Assembly (NCBI GenBank): GCA_023300065.1
Contig: JALZWJ010000413.1
Span: 1-7,453, forward strand
Direction: 5' to 3'
DNA: 7,453 nt
Origin: Akkermansiaceae bacterium
Lineage (GTDB): Bacteria > Verrucomicrobiota > Verrucomicrobiia > Verrucomicrobiales > Akkermansiaceae
The position numbers and the translations under genes were made by a program. Positions 1 through 7,003 of this stretch are shown piece by piece. Within the stretch, counting starts at the first letter, position 1. The number at the start of each line of letters is the position of its first letter. The notes under the pieces were generated by a model that made no database searches, was not told where the DNA came from, and worked only from the letters and a program-made list of their open reading frames with translations.

Positions 1-325
1 GGTGATACAGCACCGCAATCAGCGAGGAGAAAAAGATAATCACTGGCAGCACGTAGAAGGCAAAAACCCCTCCCAAACTCCTCTTTGGATTTGAAAGTTC
101 ACCGAATAAAAAACCGATCCCAGTCTGCCCAGCCCCGACCAAATCCCCCACCCTCAAAGTCAACCACCCCAGCGCCGTCGCACCCCAAGGCGTCGCTAAG
201 ACAAACACGGCAAGCGCCAGCTGAAGCACAAAAGCCCCACCCACGGTCCGCCACGAAATTTCCTTACGATCCGAGGAACAAAGATACCCCAAGCCAAGAA
301 GAAAAATCACGCCAACAATGCCCAT
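1..325 (-). CDS. CNT/NupC-family nucleoside transporter, N-terminal part (runs off left edge)
   Basis: Inner-membrane concentrative nucleoside transporter, expected to import nucleosides by cation symport. Read on the minus strand from the ATG at 325-323, 108 residues are visible and the gene continues beyond base 1. Three hydrophobic segments can be seen (about residues 1-15, 28-46 and 87-106). The sequence carries CNT N-terminal hallmarks: a short first helix followed by SSDRKEISWR (about 17-26), the GIGFLFGEL stretch (69-77) and YVLPVIIFFSSLIAVLYH (91-108), which matches the family pattern of a VLP-I-FFS-L---LYH segment. The start is the only ATG in this frame after an in-frame TAG about 11 codons upstream. 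No Shine-Dalgarno sequence is evident. CNT proteins usually carry a few more residues before the first helix, so the annotated N-terminus is slightly short or an unusual start is used. It is divergent from the receiver gene at 628. The family is well supported; substrate specificity and cation are not visible. Confidence 0.88.
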   Translation of the reverse strand, partial: MGIVGVIFLLGLGYLCSSDRKEISWRTVGGAFVLQLALAVFVLATPWGATALGWLTLRVGDLVGAGQTGIGFLFGELSNPKRSLGGVFAFYVLPVIIFFSSLIAVLYH

Positions 326-627
326 GCCTGAAAGCGTAGCGAACTCATCGCGAAAGCGCTAGCACGCGGTTTTTGGCCATGTTTAACTCACTCCAAACAG
401 GCCGCAGATTCTCCCTCATGAATCGAGCGATCCCTTTGCGAGTTCGCTGTCTGAGCAAGGAGCTGTGGCGCCTCGCCGCTTCGGTTCGCGTGACCGGATG
501 GTAGGGTTTTTGAGACAGAGGTTGAGAAGCGGCGAGGGCGCCACGACTCCTTTGCTCGCAAGCGCGCGGATAAATCTTCTCCTTTTTTATAAGAGACAAC
601 TCTCCTCTCCCATCCAATCTCTCAGCC
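326..627. other. Gene-free divergent intergenic region containing a long inverted repeat
   Basis: This 302-base stretch lies between the divergent transporter and receiver genes. Open frames exist across it on both strands, but their predicted peptides are arginine-rich, low in hydrophobic core and resemble no family I know. They are best explained by the GC-rich inverted repeat at 453-557. The receiver-proximal end (571-600) is AT-rich, with a TATAAG at 589-594 that could serve as a -10 element, though no convincing -35 is spaced from it. No start-proximal Shine-Dalgarno is seen before 628. Confidence 0.5.
453..557. repeat. Long imperfect inverted repeat (hairpin-forming, 30/32-base arms)
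   Basis: The left arm (453-482) and the reverse complement of the right arm (526-557) align over 32 columns with 28 identities: two single-base indels and one CT/TC swap. The core GTGGCG-CCTCGCCGCTTC at 465-482 pairs with 526-544 with only one extra base. The 43-base spacer (483-525) could form the loop. The stem is GC-rich and has no trailing U-run on either strand, so it is not a standard intrinsic terminator; both flanking genes also point away from it, so neither ends here. Its form suits a dispersed palindromic element (REP/MITE type) or a structured leader upstream of the receiver gene. No target-site duplication was recognised at its edges. Whether it is repeated elsewhere in the genome cannot be seen from this window. 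Confidence 0.75.
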
Positions 628-1008
628 ATGACACCTATTCTTGTGATCAATGACGACAATGCCCTCCTCACTGAAATGACCGACATTCTCCGCGAGGGGA
701 ACTACCATCACATCGCCGCCTCCAGCGCATCTCAAGCCCTCACCATGGCTTCCGGCTACGATTTCAGCCTCGTCGTCCTAGACCTCAAACTCCCCGACAT
801 GGATGGAGATGAACTCTACGACAAGCTCCTGAAATCCGAGTCCCACTACACTCTCCCCGTCGTGGCCTTGGTCGACTCACTCGACGGAGAAGAAGTTAAA
901 ATCGTGAACCGCCTCCTCCCAAAAGGAACGGTCACCCTCATCTCAAAACCCCTCAACCGCGAGTGGCTCGCAGACCTCTTCGCCCGATACGGACAGAAAA
1001 AGAGCTAG
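628..1008 (+). CDS. Stand-alone response-regulator receiver (CheY-like) protein with altered active-site residues
   Basis: A 126-residue single receiver domain with no output domain, so it likely acts by protein-protein interaction in a phosphorelay or by modulating a partner kinase. The fold can be followed: beta1 ILVIND (4-9), the phospho-acceptor Asp52 in VVLDLKLPDMDG (49-60), beta4 PVVALV (77-82) and beta5 LISKPL (104-109) with the conserved Lys107-Pro108. Two of the five residues normally conserved are changed: the first acidic residue is Asn8 (CheY Asp12 position; Asp9 and Asp10 remain), and the Thr/Ser switch position at the end of beta4 is Val82 (CheY Thr87). The aromatic switch position is Leu104. 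Phosphorylation at Asp52 remains plausible, but the signalling switch may be atypical. No kinase gene lies in the window. It is convergent with the methionine aminopeptidase across a 12-base gap. Start: the only well-placed ATG before beta1. Confidence 0.9.
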   Translation: MTPILVINDDNALLTEMTDILREGNYHHIAASSASQALTMASGYDFSLVVLDLKLPDMDGDELYDKLLKSESHYTLPVVALVDSLDGEEVKIVNRLLPKGTVTLISKPLNREWLADLFARYGQKKS

Positions 1009-1020
1009 AGAGAAAAACCT

Positions 1021-1827
1021 CTAAGGCATCGGCGGGATGCCGAGCTGTTCTGGCAGGGCGGTCCTAGGACGCCAGGTCAGGATCTCAGGATCACCATCCG
1101 TGATTAAGACGGTGTGCTCGAAGTGGCTGGAGGGGCGGCGGTCGGAGGTTGCGACGGTCCAGCCGTCATCAAACCAGTCCACTGTTCCTACTCCGGCGTT
1201 GATCATGGGCTCGATCGCTAGGATCATGCCCGCTTTGAGAATGGGCGATTTCCCACCCGGATCATAGTTCGGGACCTGGGGCTCTTCGTGGAGTTGGCGT
1301 CCCACTCCGTGGCCGACCAAATCCTTCACCACGGTGAAGCCAAAGCGAGTCACGTATTCCTCGACAGAGGCGCAGAGTTTATGAAGCGGCTCGCCGGCCC
1401 GGGCATGTGAAATTGCCGTGAAAAGTGATTCTTCCGTCACCGCCATGAGGCGCTTTTGCTCGCCATCGATTTTCCCCACGGGAACTGTGAGCGCATTGTC
1501 GCCGATCCATCCCTGGCGCTTGATGCCGACATCCAGTTTGACGAGATCCCCATCCACGATCACGCGGTCACCGCCGATGCCGTGAACCACTTCCTCATTC
1601 ATGGAAATACAAGTGTAACCGGGGAAATCACGATAGCGGTGAAAGGCGCTCTTCACATTATGCTCATTCATGAGCGTGAGGGCGTATTCGTCCACCTCAC
1701 GCGTCGTCTTTCCCGCTTCGATAAAGGCCGCAGTGCGCTGCAGCACATCGCTCGCGACCTTGCCGGCCTCCCGCATTTTTTCAATCTCCTGCTTGGACTT
1801 GATGGGAATCTTACAACGCTTGGCCAT
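1021..1827 (-). CDS. map: Methionine aminopeptidase, type I (EC 3.4.11.18)
   Basis: Cytosolic dinuclear-metal enzyme that removes the initiator methionine from nascent proteins. The protein is complete at 268 residues, close to the usual type I length (about 250-265). All metal ligands are present: Asp99 in KLDVG, Asp110 in WIGDNALT, His173 in VGHGVGRQLHEEPQV, Glu206 in AIEPMI and Glu237 in HFEHTV. The substrate-contacting histidines are His82 (EEVVHGI) and His180 (LHEEP). These correspond to E. coli Asp97, Asp108, His171, Glu204, Glu235, His79 and His178. There is no N-terminal zinc-finger extension; the C-terminus adds a short tail after the last ligand (about 245-268). The start ATG (1827-1825) begins directly with the family's N-terminal helix (IPIKSKQEIEKMREAGK). 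No Shine-Dalgarno sequence precedes it; instead the minus-strand leader holds ACCTCCTT. It is divergent from the large secreted protein gene. Confidence 0.97.
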   Translation of the reverse strand: MAKRCKIPIKSKQEIEKMREAGKVASDVLQRTAAFIEAGKTTREVDEYALTLMNEHNVKSAFHRYRDFPGYTCISMNEEVVHGIGGDRVIVDGDLVKLDVGIKRQGWIGDNALTVPVGKIDGEQKRLMAVTEESLFTAISHARAGEPLHKLCASVEEYVTRFGFTVVKDLVGHGVGRQLHEEPQVPNYDPGGKSPILKAGMILAIEPMINAGVGTVDWFDDGWTVATSDRRPSSHFEHTVLITDGDPEILTWRPRTALPEQLGIPPMP

Positions 1828-2070
1828 GTCCCAAGGAGGTATGCGGAGGAAGCACTTGGGTCAAGGCGAAGCAGATGAGGCAGCCCTCATTACAACGGTA
1901 TCTTTTACGGCCCCGGAACAGGGATGACGGTAATTTATTCAGCCATCCCCACGCCCCTTCAAAACTCAAAGAATCTTAACCACCATCTTAAACCCCTTCC
2001 CTATCAACCTTCAGAGCCCCTTCACATTCTCCGCCCCTCTCGTTGGCACCGAGTCTGCAAATACCCCTCT
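1828..2070. promoter_or_regulatory. Divergent intergenic region between map and the large secreted-protein gene
   Basis: This 243-base gap must hold the promoters of both divergent genes if the large gene starts at the GTG at 2071. The reading frame of that gene is open back to an ATG at 1924, but the extra 49 codons encode no recognisable domain, would sit in front of the signal peptide and look non-coding. I found no pair of -35/-10 boxes convincing enough to assign. The sequence AAGGAGGT (1833-1840) is a perfect Shine-Dalgarno motif on the plus strand, but the ATG follows it with no spacing, so it is unlikely to be used. Confidence 0.4.
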
Positions 2071-5000
2071 GTGAAAAATCACAGAAAGACACTACTGATA
2101 TCACTCACCCTGCTATTCACGGGGTGGGTGCACGCCCAGCTGGACTCCCACCACCACATCCCGCCCATTTATTATGGCCTGGCTGAGGGCGGAGGGAGCA
2201 CCAGCAACTTCGACCGCCACTACCTCGTCCTCTCGACCCCCTCCGCAGATCCCGTCTCGGTGAAGGTCACGGACGGAGCTGGTAATGAAGTGATCAACGC
2301 CGAGATTTCTCACTCCTCCCCGCTGGTCCATCTCCTCGGTCGACTCAGCGGAGGTGCTTACCAATCCACCAATCCCGTTGCCTCCGGTAATGTGGTGGGA
2401 ACCTCCAAACTCAACCAGGTCAGCTCGGACGGTCTCGTGGTCGAGGCCTCCGCTCCGGTCTATGCGAACATCCGCCACCAATCTGGTTTCCAAGGAGCCT
2501 CCCTCACTGCGAAAGGGTGCGCGGCCCTGGGACAAGAGTTCCGCGTTGCCACCATGAGGAATAACGATGTGGTCCATGACTACCGCTCGCTCTTCTTCTC
2601 CGCGATGGCCACCGAGGATGGCACCGTGGTAGAAATCGACCAAATCAAACCGGGTGTCGTTTTCACCAACACGACCGCCAGCGGCGACATTCTCACCAGT
2701 GAGAAAATCACGGTCACCCTGAATCGGGGCCAATCATACGTCGTGGGAATTAAAGCAGACCAATACGCCTCACAAGGCGGCACCGCTCCCTTCAACGATG
2801 TCAACGGAACGCGCGTTCGATCTAACAAGCCCATCGTGATGAACTCCGGCACCGTACTCGGTTGCCCTGATCGGAACAATGTTGGCTCACGTGATATGGG
2901 CTTTGATCAAATCGCCCCCGTGACCCGTGCCGGATATGAATACGTCTTCGTTAAGGGTTCCGCCTCAATCGGATCGGACCTTGAGACCCCCATTCTCGTC
3001 GCTGTTGAAGATGATACTGAGGTCTTCCTCAATGGCTCACTCGCCCCTCACACCAACTCCTCCATGAGCGAGGGCGACTACCTCTTTCTCAACGGAGAAT
3101 ACACCGTGAACAATACCCTCCACGTTCGCACCAGCCGCCCCGTTTTGGCGTGGCAGACCATGGCCGGGGCCAACTCTCCTGCCACTCCCGGTTTAAACTT
3201 CGTGCCCCCTCTCAATGAAGACATCGCGACGAGCGTGGACAACATCGCTCACATCGACCTCATCGGAGAAGCGACCGTAAACATCGTGGCCCGCTCCGGC
3301 GATAGCGTCGCGATCGATGGCTCCACCCCCGCCTCCGGCCCGCTTGAAATCGCCGGAACTCCAGACTGGGTTCTCTACAGTCAAAAGGCCCTCACCGGCA
3401 ACCCGACCATCCAGAGCACCGGCGCCATCGCGGTTAGCCTCGTCATTCTAAAGAACCCCATCGGAGCAGGTGCTTACTACTCGGGCTACCCCGACTTCAA
3501 GCCCCTCATCCAACTGGGGGATCAAGAAGTCACGCTCTTCCCTGGCGTCACCTTGACTGCGGTGGATCCATCCGGCGGCATCTTCACGGACTACGAATGG
3601 TTCACTGAAGACGGAGTCTCCACCGGCATCACTGGACCGAGTTTCTCCCCTCCTAACCCAGGCCAATATTATGTGATGGCCACCTCGGCGACAGGAAAAT
3701 GCCCCCCTAGCCCATCCGCTATTTTCAATGTCGAGCGCTACCCTGAGGCTGACTTGCAGCTAACCAAGACGATCTCCGCGCAGGAGGTCACCGTTGGCTC
3801 CACCGTCACCTTCGAGCTAACCGCTACCAACCTCGGCCCAGACGCCGCGACTGAGATCGAGATCAAGGACATCCTCCCTGAAGGATACACCTACGTCGCC
3901 GACAGCATCCGCGGAGGAAGTAAAAACTCCGACGCCCGCCCTGACTCCTACGGCCTCATCTGGTTCCTCAGCGAGCTCTCCGCCCAAGACGGAGAAAACA
4001 CTGCGACCCTCGCCTTCCAAGCCACCGTCAATGCGGAAGGACTCCATCAAAACACCGCATCCATCTCCGCGGATATCCTCGATAGCGATCCGCTCAATAA
4101 CTTCGGCACCGCCGGGCCCACTACCGTGAGCGCTCCCGCACCCGTCGATCCAGAAGACCCAAATGTCGATCCAGACTGCCTCTGCCCCATCGAGGTCGTA
4201 GAGTTCGAGATCCGTGATCTGGATATCCTCGCCACCTTCGGCGTCTTCCCCCAAAGCTACGACGCCGCCCGCGACGTCTGGCACATGGTGAAGGACGTTC
4301 TGCATTGCGATGCTCCCGGCCACGTCCTCGAAGAAGAGAAGCGCGGCTTTCAAGAAGAAGACTTCTACATCGCAGAAGATAGCGAAGTCATCGTCACCGT
4401 CATCTATGATGGAGCGACCTACTATAACTCAGTCGCCTTCTATAATGCCGCCGACCCCGGCAGCACTTGGAAGACGATCTGGGAGTCATTCGCCACCGGT
4501 CCCACCACCCCCATCATCCCGGGATCATCAGCCAGCCTCGGCATTATCCCTGCCGGCACTGAGCTGCGCTTCGGCCTCGTCATGAATGGCGGAAAAGGAG
4601 GTGACCAGCGCATCTACCAAGACGCCTACCTCAACCCAGCCGGTCAGGACTTCGTCGCCTCCAACATCCTCTTGGACCAGGAAGACCGCCCTCTCATCGT
4701 CGCCTTCGAGGACCAACTCTTCGAGGGTCGGGATAATGATTACAATGACGTCATCTTCATGGTCGACATCATCCCTAGCTCACTCGGAGCTAGTCAGAAC
4801 GATGGCCTCATTGCCAACACCCCCGGACTCCAGTCCGACCGTGGCAGCCGTGGCGTGAACGCATTGCTCGAGGAATTCGGCATCAATGACGCCAGCCAAG
4901 AATCGATCGATGAACTCTTCGAAATCCCAGCCGGCATGACCGAGCTCACCCTGCGTCTTCACGATGACCGCAGCTCCATGAAGTTCGCCCTCGCCGCCTA

Positions 5001-5526
5001 TGACTACGACCGCGTCTCATGGATCAATCCATCCACCCCAGCCTTCCGCGAATTAGCAGTCGGCCTGAGCACGACCATCCTCGATGACCGCTCGGTCGAT
5101 GTGAATGGAGAAGTCACCATCAATCCACTGGCCCTCGGCCTCGCGGGAAAGACCATCGGCCTCCTCATCATCCCAAACAACGTGGTGGATAACTTCCTCA
5201 ACAACCCTTGGAGATATACTCCAAAGGGCGAGGGAGACCGCACCAAGCGCCAGCCGCTCTTCAGCCTGAACAATGCGAACCCTGGGGCCCATGACCAGTA
5301 TTTCATCTTCAGTAATACACAGAGCACCCTCCTCGCCATCGAGGACTACAGCCGGATCGATGATCTTAGCGAAGCAGGAGATCCCAGTGATCACAGCTTC
5401 GATGACATCCAGATCCAAATCACCCCCGCTTTGCAGACCACTGGCTTCCACTCCGGAAACTACCTCGAAGGCAGCGCTGATCCTACCGCCGGATTCACCG
5501 GACCAGATGGATATAATAACAATTAG
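2071..5526 (+). CDS. Large secreted mosaic protein: IgGFc-binding-type region, DUF11, DUF4114 and a DUF4114-like unit
   Basis: Predicted exported protein of about 1151 residues; function unknown, possibly surface adhesion or carbohydrate/matrix binding. The start chosen is GTG 2071, because it opens a textbook Sec signal peptide (basic VKNHRK, hydrophobic LLISLTLLF, cleavage after WVHA). An in-frame ATG at 1924 would add 49 poorly coding residues before it. Domains (numbered from the GTG): IgGFc-binding-type N-terminal region about 50-475 (YLVLSTP, VYANIRHQSG, RVRSNKPIVMNSG, TSRPVLAWQTM); an Ig-like beta linker about 480-555 with a YEWFTEDG and PGQYYVMAT pattern; DUF11 about 560-685 (ADLQLTKTIS, TNLGPDAATEIEIKDILPEG); a Cys-containing Pro/Asp linker; DUF4114 about 720-900 with its acidic end motif FEDQLFEGRDNDYNDVIF (about 879-896), a likely calcium site; then a diverged second unit about 965-1122 ending IEDYSRIDDL and HSFDDIQIQI. 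No PEP-CTERM or other sorting tail is visible. It sits 35 bases upstream of the FG-GAP gene. Confidence 0.85.
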   Translation: MKNHRKTLLISLTLLFTGWVHAQLDSHHHIPPIYYGLAEGGGSTSNFDRHYLVLSTPSADPVSVKVTDGAGNEVINAEISHSSPLVHLLGRLSGGAYQSTNPVASGNVVGTSKLNQVSSDGLVVEASAPVYANIRHQSGFQGASLTAKGCAALGQEFRVATMRNNDVVHDYRSLFFSAMATEDGTVVEIDQIKPGVVFTNTTASGDILTSEKITVTLNRGQSYVVGIKADQYASQGGTAPFNDVNGTRVRSNKPIVMNSGTVLGCPDRNNVGSRDMGFDQIAPVTRAGYEYVFVKGSASIGSDLETPILVAVEDDTEVFLNGSLAPHTNSSMSEGDYLFLNGEYTVNNTLHVRTSRPVLAWQTMAGANSPATPGLNFVPPLNEDIATSVDNIAHIDLIGEATVNIVARSGDSVAIDGSTPASGPLEIAGTPDWVLYSQKALTGNPTIQSTGAIAVSLVILKNPIGAGAYYSGYPDFKPLIQLGDQEVTLFPGVTLTAVDPSGGIFTDYEWFTEDGVSTGITGPSFSPPNPGQYYVMATSATGKCPPSPSAIFNVERYPEADLQLTKTISAQEVTVGSTVTFELTATNLGPDAATEIEIKDILPEGYTYVADSIRGGSKNSDARPDSYGLIWFLSELSAQDGENTATLAFQATVNAEGLHQNTASISADILDSDPLNNFGTAGPTTVSAPAPVDPEDPNVDPDCLCPIEVVEFEIRDLDILATFGVFPQSYDAARDVWHMVKDVLHCDAPGHVLEEEKRGFQEEDFYIAEDSEVIVTVIYDGATYYNSVAFYNAADPGSTWKTIWESFATGPTTPIIPGSSASLGIIPAGTELRFGLVMNGGKGGDQRIYQDAYLNPAGQDFVASNILLDQEDRPLIVAFEDQLFEGRDNDYNDVIFMVDIIPSSLGASQNDGLIANTPGLQSDRGSRGVNALLEEFGINDASQESIDELFEIPAGMTELTLRLHDDRSSMKFALAAYDYDRVSWINPSTPAFRELAVGLSTTILDDRSVDVNGEVTINPLALGLAGKTIGLLIIPNNVVDNFLNNPWRYTPKGEGDRTKRQPLFSLNNANPGAHDQYFIFSNTQSTLLAIEDYSRIDDLSEAGDPSDHSFDDIQIQITPALQTTGFHSGNYLEGSADPTAGFTGPDGYNNN

Positions 5527-5561
5527 TATCTAATCATTAACATTATAACTTCACCCCAAAC

Positions 5562-6944
5562 ATGAAAACGCTCCTCCTGATCCAGTCCCTGGTCACAACC
5601 CTCGTCATCTCGACTAGCTCGGCAGCGACCCCAGAAAAGATCACCGCCCCCGATGGGGCAGCCCTTGATCGCTTCGGGTCCGCCGTGGCCGCCAACGCCC
5701 AGTTCACGGTCGTTGGTGCCCCACGTGATGATGACCACGGATCGGCATCGGGAGGAGTTTATGTGTTTGATTCCGCAACCCAGACCTTCCTCGCCAAAAT
5801 CACTCCCACCGATGGAGCTGCTGGCGATGAATTCGGGGCCGCCCTCGCCATCTCCGGTGACCTCCTTTTAGTAGGAGCCCGCTTTGACGATGACCTCGGC
5901 ACCAACTCAGGCTCCGCCTACCTCTACTCACTTCCAGACGGAATTCTCCTTCAAAAAATCACCGCCTCAGATGGTGTCACAGGAGATCAATTTGGAAAAG
6001 CCGTGGCCCTTTCCGGCTCACGCCTCGCCATCACCGCATGGCTTGCAGACCCCCTGGGCGATGCCTCCGGGGCCACCTATCTTTACGACCAAACCGGCAC
6101 CGAATTCGCCAAAATCCTCGCCAATGACGGGGAAGAATTCGACCAATTCGGCGCCGCCGTCGCCCTAGACTCCACCCACCTCATCGTCGGCGCCCCCTTT
6201 GAGGACCAAGCAGGAGCAGACTCTGGCGCCGCCTACATTTACGATGCCGCCACCGGCACCATCCTCCAAAAATTCCAAGGCAACGCCGCCGGAGACATCT
6301 TCGGCACCTCCGTCTCCCTCCACGCCGGCCGCGCCCTCATTGGCGCTCCCCTCTCTGACCTCGCTGGGACGAACACCGGCAGCGTCTCCCTCTTCGACAT
6401 CGTAGAAGGTGAACTCATCTTCACCTTACAAAGCCCCACCCCAACCTCCGAGGACCGCTTCGGCTCCTCCGTCTCACACTCACAATCCCTCATCGCAATC
6501 GGTGCGGAATTCTCTGACTCCACCGCGAACGAGACCGGCTCCGCCCTCCTCTTTCACGCCACCACCGGCGACCATCTGCGCACCCTCACCGCGCCAGATG
6601 CCGCCGCCTCAGACTTCTTCGGCGGATCCATCATCCTCCTAGAAGACACCCTCATCACCACCGCCGTACAGGATGATGACAATGGCAGCTCCTCCGGCTC
6701 CGTCTACCTCACTCCCCTCCAATACGGGGTCGAAAACCTCGCCCTCCAAATCCAAAGCGGTCAAATTCACCTCACCTGGGACACCCTCAGCAGCGGCGAC
6801 GACACCACCACCTACGACCTCCTCACCTCACCAGATCTCCAAACGTGGACCCTCGCAGAAACTGACCTCACAGACCCCAACATCACCATCCCACTCGATC
6901 CAGAAGCTCCCAAACTCTTCTTCAAAGTCACCACCTCCCTTTAG
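5562..6944 (+). CDS. Secreted seven-repeat FG-GAP beta-propeller protein with C-terminal beta-sandwich
   Basis: A 460-residue exported protein. The signal peptide is MKTLLLIQSLVTTLVISTSSA, cleaved around residue 21-22. Seven repeats follow, each with a (D/E)xFG core; the FG pairs fall at residues 38, 91, 144, 196, 247, 300 and 353, a spacing of 51-53. Each repeat then runs through a (L)xVGAP-type strand, an acidic Gly/Ser loop (for example DDDHGSASG, DDDLGTNSG, EDQAGADSG, DDDNGSSSG) and a GxxYLYD-type strand. The pattern fits FG-GAP/integrin-alpha-like blades, and seven blades would close one propeller; the acidic loops may bind calcium. Residues about 390-460 (QIHLTWDTL, YDLLTSPDLQTWT, LFFKVTTSL) form the short sandwich common at the ends of secreted verrucomicrobial proteins. 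Its likely role is extracellular binding or scaffolding; no catalytic site is seen. It follows the large secreted protein by 35 AT-rich bases with no visible terminator, so co-transcription is plausible. The start ATG has no Shine-Dalgarno. Confidence 0.9.
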   Translation: MKTLLLIQSLVTTLVISTSSAATPEKITAPDGAALDRFGSAVAANAQFTVVGAPRDDDHGSASGGVYVFDSATQTFLAKITPTDGAAGDEFGAALAISGDLLLVGARFDDDLGTNSGSAYLYSLPDGILLQKITASDGVTGDQFGKAVALSGSRLAITAWLADPLGDASGATYLYDQTGTEFAKILANDGEEFDQFGAAVALDSTHLIVGAPFEDQAGADSGAAYIYDAATGTILQKFQGNAAGDIFGTSVSLHAGRALIGAPLSDLAGTNTGSVSLFDIVEGELIFTLQSPTPTSEDRFGSSVSHSQSLIAIGAEFSDSTANETGSALLFHATTGDHLRTLTAPDAAASDFFGGSIILLEDTLITTAVQDDDNGSSSGSVYLTPLQYGVENLALQIQSGQIHLTWDTLSSGDDTTTYDLLTSPDLQTWTLAETDLTDPNITIPLDPEAPKLFFKVTTSL

Positions 6945-7003
6945 TCCGGAAATCACCCTTTCACGATAGATTCCTCCATCATTCAACGTTATGATCGGTG
7001 CTT

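Noticed and set aside
465..653. Plus-strand open frame of 62 codons starting inside the inverted repeat
   Set aside because: Its sequence is mostly the repeat arms and loop, it overlaps the receiver start in another frame, and it has no recognisable domain.
345..686. Minus-strand open frame of 113 codons across the intergenic region and into the receiver gene
   Set aside because: It overlaps the start of a clear receiver gene antisense, is arginine-rich without recognisable domains, and is largely made by the GC-rich inverted repeat. I cannot support it as a gene.
1006..1023. Possible small hairpin (TAGAG...CTCTA) between the convergent receiver and map genes
   Set aside because: The stem is only about 5 base pairs, AT-rich and without a U-run, so it is too weak to call a terminator.
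1833..1927. Perfect Shine-Dalgarno motif AAGGAGGT followed by a 28-codon open frame from ATG 1841, overlapping the ATG at 1924 by ATGA
   Set aside because: There is no spacing between motif and ATG, the peptide has no features, and the downstream start at 1924 is itself unlikely. It looks like chance on the strand opposite the map leader.
2113..2733. Long minus-strand open frame (206 codons) inside the large secreted-protein gene
   Set aside because: It lies antisense to a strongly supported gene with recognisable domains; its His/Gly/Val-rich product is typical of a shadow frame in GC-rich coding DNA.
4595..4604. AAGGAGGTGA, a strong Shine-Dalgarno-like sequence inside the large gene
   Set aside because: It encodes Gly-Gly residues of the DUF4114 region and is not followed by a suitably spaced start codon.
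5512..5517. TATAAT at the very end of the large gene, as a promoter for the FG-GAP gene
   Set aside because: No acceptable -35 box is found at 16-18 bases upstream; AT-rich Asn codons explain the match.
5653..6969. Several proline/serine/threonine-rich plus-strand frames within the FG-GAP gene
   Set aside because: They are in a shifted frame of a repeat protein whose true frame has a signal peptide and seven regular blades; the low-complexity products are shadows.
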